DNA of 64,000 bases from Amborella trichopoda (GCF_000471905.2 NW_006494789.1:5763131-5827130), one strand, 5' to 3'; shown: positions 32,200 through 43,818, counted from the stretch's first letter. The notes: generated by a model not told the origin, from the sequence alone. Program-made: numbers and translations.

Positions 32200-33501
32200 C
32201 AACAAAACCCTACAACCCTTACCACCTGGAAGGCACCCCATTGACTTCAAATGGGTTATATCTATAGAAAGCTACAAGGCTCGTTTGGTTGCCAAAGGAG
32301 TATACCCAAACCACAGAGCTCGATTATCATGAGACTTTTGCACCCGTTGCCAAGCTAGTTACCATGCGATGTTTACTTGTCATTGCCTCTGCGAGAAATT
32401 GGCCTTTACACCAATTGGATGTCAACAACGCTTTCTTGCATGTAGACTTACATGAGAAAGTCTACATGACTCCTCCACCTGGTTATACCCAAAAGGGGGA
32501 AAACCTCGTTTGTCGGCTTCGCAAATCTTTATATGGTCAGTTGGTTTCAAGCAATCCATTGTTGATTATTCTTTGTTTACACACTCCAATAGTCACCAGT
32601 TTACCACAATATTTGTTTAGGTGGATGATGTCATTGTTACTGGCAATGATACACTCTCAATTAATTGTTTGAAAGCCTACCTAGATATGAAATTTCACAT
32701 CAAGGATTTGGATCAGCTCAAATATTTTCTTGGTATCAAGGTTACCCACTCAGCAAAGGGCATATTCTTTAGCCAACAAAAATATATCTTGGACATTTTG
32801 AAAGAAACTTGTTTTCTTGGATCCAAGCCTGTCTGATTCCCAATGGAGCAAATTTTTGGTTAAAGGTGGATGATGGAGTTGTTTTAGACGACCTTGGTTC
32901 TTATAGACGTCTTGTGGGATGACTCATTTATTTGACAATTACACGCCCGGATATGACATACTCAATGCATGTACTTAGCCAATTCATGCAGACACCTCAC
33001 AAGCCCCATCTTGATGCCGCTCAATGAGTTCTATGATATTTGAAGGCCACTCCAAGGCATGGCATTCTGCTTTTATCTGTAAGTGACTTAAAGTCACAGC
33101 CTACTTTGACTAAGATTGGGAAAGTTTGTCCTATGACTCGTCGTTCTACCACTGAATATATTATCTTTTTAGGCGCAAGTCTAATCTCTTGACGCACTAA
33201 GAAGCAAAACATCGTGGCACGCTCTTTAATCGAGGTTGAGTATCGGTCTATGACCACATCTTCTTGTGAATTGACATGGCTTAAGTTTCTCTCTGCTGAT
33301 CTTGAAGTTTTTCACTCTCGACCTATGCATCTCCATTGTGATAACCAAGCTGCTCTTTACATTGCGGTCAATCCTGTCTTCCATGACCGTACCAAACACA
33401 TAGAATTGGACTGCTATCTTATCTGGGAAAAGATACAATCCAGCCTCATCTCCACTTCTTATGTGCCATCACAATTTCAACTTGTAGATATCTTCACTTA
33501 G
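32200..33501 (+). pseudogene. Copia reverse transcriptase and RNase H
   Basis: TTELDYHETFAPVAKLVTMR, WPLHQLDVNNAFLHVDLHEK and VYMTPPPGYTQKGENLVCRL define RVT_2. The catalytic VDDVIVTGND follows after a frameshift, with part of the palm missing near 32,540. FHIKDLDQLKYFLGIKV continues the domain. RNase H is seen as EVEYRSMTTSSCELTWLKFL, HCDNQAALYIAVNPVFHDRT and KHIELDCYLI. Confidence 0.88.
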
Positions 33502-33580
33502 CCCTTCGGATGTACGCAGTTTCATTTGTAGTTGTCCAAGCTGGGCGTTATGTGTTTTCAAGCACCAGCTTAAAGCAGAG

Positions 33581-33821
33581 TGTTGAGGATTTGATTTCGA
33601 TTTCAAATTCAAAGTTAGAAGACCCATTCAAAATGGGATGATTTCAAATTCCAATTCAAAATTAGAAGACTCATTCAAAATGGGATCTTGTTATTGTTAT
33701 AACTATTTGTTGTTATCTCATCACGTCATTCATGAGTTTGAGAGTTATTTGTATCTATCTTTTATCTTGTACATCTTTTACGTTTTGTCCATAATTAAGA
33801 TATAACTTTCACATTTTAACA
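33581..33821 (+). repeat. 3' LTR of copia element
   Basis: Starts TGTTGAGGATTTG after a purine-rich 'taaagcagag', ends ATTTTAACA. 241 bp, aligned end to end with 28,137-28,383. Confidence 0.92.
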
Positions 33822-33826
33822 ATGAA

Positions 33827-34539
33827 AGATGATACTTTCAATGAAATTCAACAAAAAGAAGACAAGCTCTTCTCGATGCACCGAACCAAGCGAAATCAAA
33901 ATATAAATATTTCAATCGCTCTCTCACACACATATACTCTCTCTCTCCCCCATATACGTATAATAAAATAAAATAGCTATAACAATAGTTTTTTTTGGGA
34001 TTTATTTTCATATTTATACTTTGTCCCTGATTCATTTATTCATTATGCAATCATATGGAAATTTAAAAAATATCCAACATGCTGGCAGCTCATGATATAG
34101 ACACAATGCCATACGACCTAGAAATTGAAAGACGTCTGCTACAACAGATGAACAAACGTATAGAACAAAAACAACAATATCATCAAGAAGATATGTAAAC
34201 TAGAAATAAAATTTTGCCAGGCCATAAATGACCTTTTTGATAAAATACTTTGCCAATACTAACACGAACTCTTAAATTTTGTAGAAATACCCTAAATTTA
34301 ATATTATGTATATATCTTACATTTGCTCTTTTGTGTTTTTATATTTAAGTTTGCTTCTACATTTTATGAATTACCAGAATACCACCTAAACTCAAAGTTC
34401 CCAAGAAATGCAAAAATCACATTTTCATAATTACCAGCACGGTAAACGCATTGAAAATACAAAATACAAAGGACTAAAAAACGTTACAAATCGATTGACT
34501 GATTTGTTATTTTACATGAAAATGGAACCTCTCCATCTA
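33827..34539. other. AT-rich intergenic, no gene seen
   Basis: Nothing I can support. A short (CT) and (CA)-rich patch lies at about 33,918-33,955. Confidence 0.4.
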
Positions 34540-34548
34540 ATACAATAA

Positions 34549-34915
34549 GGGTGAAGTTTATATAAAGCCTAAGCTCTAAACTTCAATATTGAAATGTGGA
34601 TTCAATATTGAAAATCTTTGTGATAGCCTTAAAAAATATTTTCAACTTTATTAATAAAGTTTAAAACTTTAAAAATAGTGTAGATCGACATATCTATGAA
34701 AAATTGAAAATCTTGAAAACTGGCAGTCAAAAAATGCATTATAAAATACACTATTTCCAAAACTTGAAATCCATTTTTTTTCTCATGTTAATGCATCTTG
34801 ATGTCGAGATGATCAATTTGAGATATTTGGGCATCAAAACAACCTCTTCTAGTGAGATTTTTTAGCTAGGCTCAAATTTGATTGTTTACAGCCTCAACTC
34901 TATATAACTTTTCCC
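34549..34915 (+). mobile_element. Mutator-type MITE, family B copy 1 (367 bp)
   Basis: Flanked by ATACAATAA on both sides (34,540-34,548; 34,916-34,924). Imperfect terminal inverted repeats around GGG-rich ends and 'tatataaagcc'. Internal order is shared with the two copies to the right. Confidence 0.88.
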
Positions 34916-34997
34916 ATACAATAATGCCTCAACATAAAAATAAAATATAATTCTCACAAAAAAATATTATTACTAATTTATTACAACAAAAATTTTA

Positions 34998-35372
34998 GGG
35001 TGCGGTTTGTATAGAGCCGAGGCTCTAAGTAAAACCCACCTTCAAATAGTGTTGAGAAATGTGGTTTTAATATTGAAAATATTTGAGATAGCCTTAAAAT
35101 ATATTTTCATCATTAGTTATAAAATTTAAAGCTTAGAAAATAGTGTAGATTGAGTAGATCCATGAAAATCTTGAAAATTGACGGTTGAAAAATGCGTTAC
35201 AAAATGCACTATTTTCAAAGCTTGAAGTCCATTTTTTTTTCATGCCCACATCTTAAGGTCTAGATGATCAATTTGAAGATATTTGGGCATCAAAACAACC
35301 TCTTCTAATGGAATTTTTGAGGTAGGCTCTAATTTGATTGTTTAGAGCCTAGGCCCTATATAGACTTTTTCC
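34998..35372 (+). mobile_element. Mutator-type MITE, family B copy 2 (375 bp)
   Basis: Flanked by AAAATTTTA on both sides (34,989-34,997; 35,373-35,381). Left end GGGTGCGGTTTGTATAGAGC pairs imperfectly with right end GGAAAAAGTCTATATAGGGC read on the opposite strand. Same orientation as copy 1. Confidence 0.9.
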
Positions 35373-35457
35373 AAAATTTTATTTCCTCCAAATATTCTGT
35401 CATTTACAAAATTATTTGCTGCCTCAAACTTACATCAATCACATTTACTTTTTATAA

Positions 35458-35849
35458 TGGGAAAAGTTTATATAAAGCCGAGGCTCTAAGCAATCAAATT
35501 AAAGCCTACCTCAAAAATTTTATTAGAAGAGGTTGTTTTGATGCCCAAATATCCTCAAATTGATCATCTCCACATCAAGATGAATGGACATAGAGAAAAA
35601 CAGATTTCAAGTTTTGGAAATAGTGTATTTTGTAGCACATTTTTTGTCCGTCAATTTTCAAGATTTTCAAGTTTTCATAGATCTCTCGACCTACACTATT
35701 TTTGAAGCTTTAAACTTTATAAATAAAGATGAAAATATATTTTAAGGCTATCAAAAAGATTTTCAGTATTGAAATCACATTTCTCGACACTATTTTAACG
35801 TAGGCTTTAATTTGATTGTTTAGAACCTAGACTCTATACAAACCGTACC
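35458..35849 (-). mobile_element. Mutator-type MITE, family B copy 3, inverted (392 bp)
   Basis: Flanked by TTTTTATAA on both sides (35,449-35,457; 35,850-35,858). Reverse complement of copies 1 and 2; shared blocks include 'gaagaggttgttttgatgcc' and 'aaatattttaaggctatc'-type sequence. Confidence 0.88.
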
Positions 35850-35949
35850 TTTTTATAAACGGGTATGTTTCGCTCCGCATAAACTATCTTCTTTTTATTT
35901 TCTTTTTCTTTTTTTAGGTTTGGTTGCTCGGCGATGGATGGGTTTTCCT

Positions 35950-36111
35950 CATTGTTAGAAAAATCATGCGATCTAACCGGTAACCGCCCAAGTTAGATCG
36001 AAACTGGCCTGTTGCCAGTTCCAATTTCAGGTGGTTTTGATGATCGATCGGTATTTAAAAAAAATTTCAAAAAAATGTATATAAAGTTCCAAAAATAAGG
36101 AATTTAATTTG

Positions 36112-36146
<35 letters not shown>

Positions 36147-36286
36147 AATATTTTTAAAATTATGGTAAATATTAAAAATTGTTTTGGTCATTCATACTCA
36201 CTTTTAAAAACATTTTATTCATTTATTTATTAATTTTCAACTTCATTTGAATGTGTTTTGTTTTGATCATTATTTATATGCTTTTA
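35950..36286 (-). mobile_element. hAT-type MITE, left part of a split copy
   Basis: Begins CATTGTTAGAAAAATCATGC preceded by GTTTTCCT (35,942-35,949). It is the reverse complement of the 28,575-29,093 element up to its 'tatatgctttt' region, where a MULE interrupts it. The rest resumes at 45,669. Contains (TA)n at about 36,114-36,143. Confidence 0.88.
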
Positions 36287-36450
36287 GGAAAATTGCTAAA
36301 ACCCCCCAAAATTAAACTTTTTAAACCTTCTACTCCCACACTAATCTTTCCTTACTTCTTTTATTTAAAAACCAACTTTTCTTACTATTACCCCCCAATC
36401 CAAAAAAAGATGAAATAAAGACTAATTTACCCCCATTTTTACCTTTACCC
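36287..36450 (+). repeat. Left terminal inverted repeat of MULE-PMD
   Basis: Pairs with 45,575-45,668. Relative to the right end it carries about 65 extra bases after 'gctaaaacc', itself looking like a partial duplication of the repeat. Confidence 0.75.
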
Positions 36451-37170
36451 TAGTTTACCCATTCCTTGAGCTTTCCTTTCCCGTTTTCCTCACGGTTTCT
36501 TCCTAACGGTTTCCCCATTTACCTCAGTAGTTTACCCATTCACTGAGTTTCCCTCTCTCATTTTCCTCATCTCTTCTTCCTCACAGTTTCCCTATTGGCT
36601 TCTCCACTGAGTTTACTAGATTTCCCTCTCCATTGGCTTCCTCACAGTTTTCCCTCTCCACGATTTTCCTTCAAGCCCTTCTCCCTTCCTTTTCCTTCCT
36701 CACTCACGGTATTCCCATTTCCTATCCACAAATTTTCCCTCTTTGTTTCTCTATCTTGAAAGGTGAGTTCTTGTCTCTCTCTTTTTCTACAAGGCCCACT
36801 CACTCTCTCACGACCTACCAAGGCCCCACTCACTCACTTTCTACCTCTTTTTCTCTCAATCTCTCTTACTCACTCTCTCCCACAAAGTACCTCTTTGTTA
36901 TCTCCCTCTCTCTCTAAAATTGAATATCTCTCTACAATCGTAGGGGTCACTATCCATCTCAAGGTTTTTCTTTCTCTTTTTCTCTACAATCGAAGGTCCC
37001 ACATAGCTCTCTCTCTCTCTCTTTCTCTAATCGAAGGTCCCACAAGTCTCTACGAAGGTCCCACAAAGCACAACTATATTGAAACGAGCCCCATCACAGG
37101 TCGAGTTCGATTTTTGAGGCACAGCTATGAAAGAATAGTTCAAATAAATATTTTAAAATATTTTTTTTAA
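36451..37170. other. Pyrimidine-rich 5' region of MULE-PMD
   Basis: CT-rich sequence with repeated 'cctcacggtttcc', 'ccattcactgagtttccc' and 'aatcgaaggtcccaca' blocks. The 94- and 135-codon ORFs are low complexity. It probably serves as promoter or leader for the transposase, but no clear TATA box was fixed. Confidence 0.5.
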
Positions 37171-37254
37171 TATTTATGTTGTAAAAATGTGAATCAAAAG
37201 TTTGTTACTTGTGTTGAAGAAAATTTATGTTGGGATTTTATTTGGCCATATTGG

Positions 37255-38240
37255 CTGTATTAAAATTGTCATTGACAATTGAAGGAATGGATAGGTAATT
37301 CTTAAGATGCATTGATTTTTTTTTTGTTAATTTGTTGTGGGTATTGTCAATGTCTCTCTATTGCCATTTTAAGGTATGAATGTTATTGGTGGTATTAATT
37401 TTTGGCTTTTTTTTTTCGATATTATGTTGATCTTAAAGATGTTGATCCACAATATTTATTTTGTTCAAACTTAGTATCAATTCTTGTTTATGATAATCTT
37501 TCTTAAAATTTGCCTAGCTCTTGTCAATGACAATTGAAGGAATGGATTGATAATGGCTTAAGATGTATTTTTTTTCTTAATTTATTATGGATGTTGTCAT
37601 TTTATCTGTATTTGTCATTTTAAGATATGGATGTGATTGATGGTAATAATTTTTAGGTTATTTTTACTGCATTTTGTAGAACTTGTAGATGATGATCCAT
37701 CATCTTTCTTTTGTTAAAATTTAGTAGCAATTCTTATTTCAAAAAGCTTTCTTAAAATTTGCCGAGCTCTTGTTAAAATATAAATGGTCATTAAAACACA
37801 ATAAGCATAGGGCAAGTTCAAGGCTAGTATTTAATATGTTGTATATGCAATGTATGGAGTAAGTTACTACAAATAATGTGTAGGACAAAACAAAAGGGTT
37901 ATATCATATTATTATATTGCATTTTCGTCATCCATCATCTTTTTTTGATTAAAATTTAGTACAAATTCTTATTACAAAAGCTTTCTTAAAATTTGCCGAG
38001 CTCTTGTTAAAAAATAATTTTTAATGTATGGATGTCCTTGATGGTAATAATTTTTAGGTTATTTTAACTGCATTTTGTTGAACTTGTAAATGATGATTCA
38101 TCATCTATCTTTTGTTAAGTTTTAGTACCAATTCTTGTTACAAAAATTTTCTTAATAAGCATAGGGCAAGTTCAAGGCTAGTATATTGATGGTGAAGTAA
38201 GTTACTAGAAATATTGTGCACGACAAAAGAAAATGGGTGA
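37255..38240. repeat. ~250 bp degenerate tandem repeats
   Basis: Three copies of a unit with 'tgaaggaatgga', 'ggtaataatttttaggtta', 'gatgatccatcatctttc' and 'cttaaaatttgccgagctct'. A second block, 'aataagcatagggcaagttc', is duplicated at about 37,798 and 38,155. It lies directly before the transposase start. Confidence 0.75.
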
Positions 38241-38255
38241 TAGTAGATTAATTTA

Positions 38256-40391
38256 TTGCATTTTGATAGAGAACTCCGAACAAGTAGCGATAAGACTTTA
38301 GGTTATATCGGTGGTGATACATTTACCTTTTTCACTGATTGTATAACTAAGCTAGATGAGCTGCGAAAATACGTAGCAGAGCGTTTCTCACTTGACATAC
38401 ACTTGCTATCATTGAGGAATTTTATCCCGAGAAATAGAAACTTTATGGTAAACCTATTCATTGATGATGATATTATTAGGACGTTGAACGCCCATGAATG
38501 CGAGAATAAAGTGCTCGTGTATGTATTTCATGGGAGTGAACGTAGCGGTGGAAGTTCTTCAAATAATATTATGACAGTCGAAGAGGTCAGACCCCCAGAA
38601 CCCTATAATGTTTTAGTATTTGGCTCTGAACAAAGCAATGCATCGCTTAGCACATGGGAGGATGTACTCGTTGGGGTAGAACAATAGTTTCAATCTTTAG
38701 AAGATTTCTGAAAAGCCCTTAGCAAGTTTGCTATAGCAAACCATTTCGCATACCGTCTCGTTAAAAATGAGGGGTATCGCATAAGGGAAAAATGCAAGGG
38801 TGATGGCTGCAAATGGGAGATATATTGTGCGAAGCTTGGCATGATGAATGTTTGTCAAATCAAAACATGGAAAAAAGATCACTCATGCAATTTAGGGACA
38901 AGCAATGATGTACAAAGAAGAGCATCACGAATTTTGTTGCATCCTTAATCAAGGATAAATTAAGTGACATTGCGTATTACATGATTAGAGAAATCATGAC
39001 CGATTTATCTCGAGATTATGGGTTAGAGGTACCCTATTGAAAGGCCTGGCAAGGAAATGAAATGGCCATTAAAGATATACATGATTCGCATGAGGAGGCA
39101 TACAACCAGTTACCAGTATATGTGAACTGTATGATGGAGACGAATCCTGGTAGTTACGCGACAGGATAAGTATGGCCAGGAAGTAGATTTCGTCGATTGT
39201 TCTTAAGCTTTCATGGGTCAATACATGGCTTTAAAAATGGATATCGTCCACTTCTATTTATAAATGGGACATCACTAAAGACACGATACCTTGGGACTCT
39301 ACTTGTTGTAAACTCACTCGATGGGGATGGTCAAATGTTTCCTGTTGCATTCGCAATTGTGGATACCGAAAGTACCGATAACTAGTTATGATTTATGAAA
39401 TCTCTAAAGATTGCTATTAAGACGGATCGTGAAATCATTTTTTTGTCAAATAGACACCCTGGTTTAGTTGATATTGTTTGTCAAGTTTTTTATAATGCTC
39501 ATCATTTCTTCTGTGAGCGTCATTTAGCGGAGAATTTCAAGAAAGAATGCAAACACATACCTAATAACGTTAAAACGACAGTTGTAAGTGCCTTTATCGG
39601 AGCATGTAGAGCATATACACAACAAGAGTATTTTGATAAGATGATGGAAATTAGATCACTTTCTGATGACGCATTCAAGTGGTTCATGGAAGCGTCACCA
39701 AATTGTTGGGTCACATCACAGTTCGGAGGTAATCGATATGACCAAGTAACAACTAATATAGTTGAGTCATATAATAAGTGGATTCTAAAAGCACAAGATA
39801 TGCCAATTCTCCAGTGTGTTGACTTGATTAGAAGAAAAATCATGGAACTAATGGCCACTCGCAGTTTGAAAGCTAAAACCTGGAGTACAACACTTATTCC
39901 GAAAGCTCAAAACGAACTTAAAAAATTCATTAAGCAATCCCTATTCATGAGGGTAACTATGACATCAAATGGAGCAGTGTATGAAGCAAGGGTGGGATCG
40001 CATGAATTATATGGTAAATATTATTACACGAGAATATGAATATCGGGGTTGGCAGATAACATGTTTGCCTTGTAAGCATGCTTGTAAAGCCCTTCAAGTA
40101 ATGAATAGGGACCCTATTTATTATTGTCAAGAATATTTCACAATTGCAAAATTTCGTGAAACAAATTTCGTAGCTATCATGCTAGTTACGTTGATCGACT
40201 TGTCTGGGCGTAGGTTATGTGGACAGCTTCTTCTAGAGGAAGTAAGAGTGCTTCCACCTCACTCAAGACGACCCCCTGACCGACATAAAAAGAAGCGCAT
40301 TGAGTCGCAAGAAGTACTAGTGCGACCTATACATTGTAGTTGTTGCAAAGGAACTGGTCATAACAAAGCAACATATAAAGCACATACTTGA
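38256..40391 (+). pseudogene. MuDR-type (MULE) transposase, decayed
   Basis: The enzyme would cut and move Mutator elements. The N-terminal 143 residues (GGDTFTFFTDCI, LDELRKYVAERFSLDI) are a PB1-like MuDR N-domain. After stops come AYRLVKNEGYRIREKC, GCKWEIYC and WKKDHSC (MuDR zinc-ribbon-like domain). The MULE catalytic domain follows as YRPLLFINGTSLKTRYLG, FPVAFAIVDTES, FLSNRHPGLVDIV and FFCERHLAENFKKECK. The SWIM finger is CLPCKHACKALQVM; the last piece has a knuckle HCSCCKGTGHNKATYK with Tyr for Cys. The usual Asp in FIDGT and SDRHPG is Asn in both places, and there are frame breaks at about 38,690-39,190, 39,385 and 40,039. Inactive. Confidence 0.9.
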
Positions 40392-40479
40392 AGGCATATG
40401 CTTGTACTTTTTTTGTTTATTTGGTCTTTTTAATTTGTAGCGACCATTTTGTGGGAAATACTGGAGTTTGATGTATTTA

Positions 40480-40780
40480 TGTAAATTTTACGCTTGTGGG
40501 CACATATATGACTATCTTTTTTTCGCTTTTGGAACACATATATTATTCTCTTTTTTGTTATTACATTCATCATTCTCTTTTTTGATATTACAATCATTAT
40601 TCTCTTTTTTGCGCTTATAGGGCATATATATTATTCTCTTTTTTGTTATTACATTCATTTTATTTTATTTTTTTGCTTTTTTTGGGCACATATATTATTC
40701 TCTTTTTTGTTATTACATTCATTATTTTTCAATCCATTGTTATCACATTCATTATTCTTTTTTTTGTTTTTATTGCCAAT
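40480..40780. repeat. ~60 bp tandem repeats between transposase and PMD gene
   Basis: Units contain 'gggcacatatattattctct' and 'tttgttattacattcat', five degenerate copies. Confidence 0.75.
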
Positions 40781-40921
40781 GCATATGTACATATCCTTTT
40801 AATTGATATGATGTGCACATGTAAAACTCTGATAATATAAATAGATTTAATGATGCAAGACCCAGAACAGTCAAGAGGAACAGGGGACCCATCCACTTCG
40901 TTTGATCAAAGGGGAAATGTA

Positions 40922-41072
40922 CGATAGTCTATTTACTTTACTTCATGATTTACATTAATTAGATAATTCTTGTATTGTTTATAACTAATGTATGTCATAG
41001 TCTATTTACTTTACTTCATGATTTACATTAATTAGATAATTCTTATATTGTTTATAACTAATGTATGCCATT
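40922..41072. repeat. Near-perfect ~74 bp tandem duplication
   Basis: Two adjacent copies of a block with 'tagtctatttactttacttc', 'atgatttacattaattagat' and 'tttataactaatgtatg', differing at one or two bases, so recent. Confidence 0.85.
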
Positions 41073-41699
41073 TATTGTTGTACTTCATTTCAGAAGAAGA
41101 AAAATTTCTGTATTAATGAATCAACTAAGACCCTAGGAAAATGGGAGCTAGATCCACGACAGGTAGCTTTGGTCGAAAAGACAAAATTGAGCTCTTTGAT
41201 GAACATTGGGGTCTTAAATATCGATTGTAGTTTATTGAGAGCCTTTATAGGGAAACGGTGCAAGGCGATAAATACCGCACATTTGACTGTTGGTGAGATG
41301 ACTCCAACTTTGTACAACGTGTGTCATATATTAAGGATACTTGTGACAGGAGAGCTGTAACCAGCATCAAACCTACAGATGACAAGGCTTTCATCATGGA
41401 GCATTTGGGAGATTGCCCTAACGGCGACAACTTATTCTTATATTTAGTCGACACAACGATATTTGTCGATGCATCTCAAGGGTTCACGCTTACAAGTTAC
41501 CTACAACTGTTTCGAGATCTCGATGAGGCAGAGAAATATGTATGGGGTGCAGCAGCACTTGCCTTCTTGTATTGTTAATTGTCTAAGGTCGTAGACGGTG
41601 ATACGCATTTTAGTGGGTCAACAACACTACTACAAATAATTTTTACCTTTATTTAGTCAATATTTACATATTTGTGTCTTTTTGGCTTCAAACTAATGT

Positions 41700-42660
41700 T
41701 TGTATTTGTCATGCCCCAAGAATTTACAATACTGATATTCCTGAGATGTGACAGTCAAAACATATATACATCTCTTGATAGGACAAATTTACAGTGGCGA
41801 ATTCTTACAAAGTAACAAAAGAACGTTTAAGCACAACTACAATATATTCCAGAGTTGATTCTGACGAGCACTCAAAATGAAACCACAGTTATCTTGAAAA
41901 AATGTTTACCATAATTTGATGAGTTTGGTTACTCAGTAAGTGATCATCATAATCCTAAAAATAATCGTGGTTAAAAGATATCAATATTTTCAAAAAGGAG
42001 ATCTATTAACAGAAATGCATAATTAAGTATAATTCGAATAATTGAAATGCGTATAACATTTTAACGACAGTGCATAAATCAAAAGATTTCACAAAATACC
42101 CTATTGGCGTTCCAAGTAGGTCACCTATATACCCCATCAGCGTTTTGATGGGTCCACTTAATCCCTATCGGCGTCCCAGATAGGTCTACTTAATCCCTGT
42201 AGGTCCACTTATACCTCACCGACGTACCGGATGAGTCCACTTAATCCCTATTGGCATGCCGGATAGGTTCACTTATACCTCACCGGCGAACCAGATGAGT
42301 CCACTTGCATACTTAAAGTATTTTTAAATCTCTTTAAACATTCGAAAGCAGCAATATCATGTACTCAGCATATCACTGAAATTATTAATATGAATTTCAC
42401 CGAAACCATTAATAACAGTCACTTTCAATAACATCTCAAAAATAACCAGTCAAATATTTTGGGCTCAAATTTAGAAAGGTAGCAGTTCGTAAAGACATGT
42501 TAGCATAATTTCCAATCTAATATGTATAGAAAAATTCTTATAGAAATTCAAGAATACGGAATTATCACAATTTATGGGATGTCAATTTGCAAATAAACAT
42601 TTCACAGACAATGCTATAATCAAATGCAAAAAATATAAATTTTCAAATAATAAGGAAAAC
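41700..42660. repeat. Insertion in PMD intron, LTR-like with tandem repeats
   Basis: It starts TGTCATGCCCCAAGAA, an LTR-like opening, and contains a 30-60 bp repeat at 42,095-42,310 ('ccctatcggcgtccc-ataggt', 'ccacttatacctcaccgacg'). No matching end or target duplication could be fixed, partly because of the N gap. Confidence 0.45.
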
Positions 42661-42665
42661 ATTTG

Positions 42666-42685
42666 NNNNNNNNNNNNNNNNNNNN
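42666..42685. other. Assembly gap (20 N)
   Basis: The gap falls at the start of a PMD exon: HFPTIG immediately follows, and the VWAWE motif expected before it is missing. Confidence 0.9.
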
Positions 42686-43515
42686 AGCATTTCCCAACCA
42701 TAGGCACCAAACCTAAAACTATCACCATAGAAATGCGTAGAGCTTGCAAGTGGAAGAAACAACCATGCTGAAAAGACCCATTTACAACGTTTGATGACAT
42801 CTCAATTGACATGGCTAGTATATTGTTTTTATGACATCTCAATTGATAGTGTTTAATGCAAAGACCTATTAACGTTGTTGTATTATGTTATTATTGTAAG
42901 TGAATTGGCAACCATATGAGGAGTACACCCCACTAGATACGCTCAGTAAAGAAAATGTCTTCTGGCGATCATATCTGATAAGTTTTCACATTGCAGAGTA
43001 TTTTATGTCGGATCGTGTACGACGACAATTTAAGAAGTTGTAAGTTATTCCCGTAGAGCCTCTTAAACGGGAGAGGAGGGAGAAGGTGGATCTACACCCC
43101 ACTAGTTGGATTGATGAGTTGGCTAGTGAGATAAACCACTGGCGGCAACGAGAACACAATGTTGTCTAGGCAGCCGCAGATAAATATGGAGGAATGCCTA
43201 CAAAAGATTATATGACATGATACAACATGTTCACTCATAGATATGGAAGTATTCCCATGTGCCTCCCTCCCATAGTCGCAATCAAATGTGCCCCCCCCCC
43301 CCACATGCCATGATGATGAGAGGAGAATGATATATTATTTCATTTTTGAATTTTAGTTATTATTGACTTAAAATAATTATCTATTTAAAGCAGTTATTTA
43401 TATTATTTTTATTGTCAACTTGTAGCGATTAACCTGTATAGGGATGCTACAAGCTGCACTTGGTGGTGAAGTATTAGCAGAGGAATCTAGACGTTTAGCA
43501 TAGGCGACCCACGAT

Positions 43516-43818
43516 TTGTTAGTGCAGAACACTCTTATAGATAATGCCGAGGAGATGGTGGAGAGAGATGTTGGAAGTGAGAGCGAGGAGACAGATGGTG
43601 GAGATGACGATAACGAGAGCGATGATGGAGATAGTGAAGATGAGGAAAGCAAAACTGAAGAGGGAGATAGTGGAGATGAGGAAGGAGAAACTCAGGGTGG
43701 AGATGAGGAAAGAGAGAGCGAAACTGATGAGGAAAATGAAAGGAGAACAAAAAGCAAAAATGATAAGGGCAAGGGTATTGCAAGTTGGTCAGAGAAATGG
43801 TTGAGGCCAAGAAAGTGA
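43516..43818 (+). CDS. Acidic C-terminal exon of MULE PMD protein
   Basis: An open 101-codon stretch. VQNTLIDNAEEMVERD runs into a tract dominated by Glu, Asp, Gly and Ser, then a basic end (KSKNDKGKGIASW, RPRK). Upstream codons from about 43,424 (GMLQAALGGEVLAEESRRLA) share the frame up to a stop at 43,501-43,503. Highly charged tails are common in MULE- and PMD-associated ORFs. It is annotated as the terminal exon, not an independent gene. Confidence 0.5.
   Translation: MLVQNTLIDNAEEMVERDVGSESEETDGGDDDNESDDGDSEDEESKTEEGDSGDEEGETQGGDEERESETDEENERRTKSKNDKGKGIASWSEKWLRPRK

Larger units (their letters stand above)
28137..33821 (+). mobile_element. Ty1/copia LTR retrotransposon, complete boundaries
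   Basis: LTRs at 28,137-28,383 and 33,581-33,821 are flanked by the same 5 bases, ATGAA (28,132-28,136 and 33,822-33,826). Inside, in copia order, are a primer-binding site, gag with zinc knuckle, protease, integrase, RT and RNase H, all with stops and frameshifts. Length 5,685 bp including a 519 bp hAT MITE inserted near the 5' end. The LTRs differ at roughly a tenth of positions by eye, so the insertion is old. Confidence 0.92.
41085..43818 (+). pseudogene. Plant mobile domain gene within MULE
   Basis: Exon-like pieces in order: 41,091-41,637 with LGKWELDPRQVALVEKTKLS, INTAHLTVGEMTPTLYNVCH, LYLVDTTIFVDASQG and DEAEKYVWGAAALAFLYC, the PMD core. 42,686-42,830 gives HFPTIGTKPKTITIEMRRAC and KWKKQPC, the segment after the VWAWE motif. 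42,901-43,290 gives NWQPYEEYTPLDTLSKENVF and IAEYFMSDRVRRQFKKL, the PMD C-terminus. 43,424-43,818 ends in an acidic Glu/Asp tail. Stops (after TGEL, YC, KKL) and a frameshift near 41,350 disable it. The 20-N gap hides the VWAW position. It sits downstream of the transposase in the same direction, inside the same terminal repeats. Partner and target are unknown. Confidence 0.8.
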
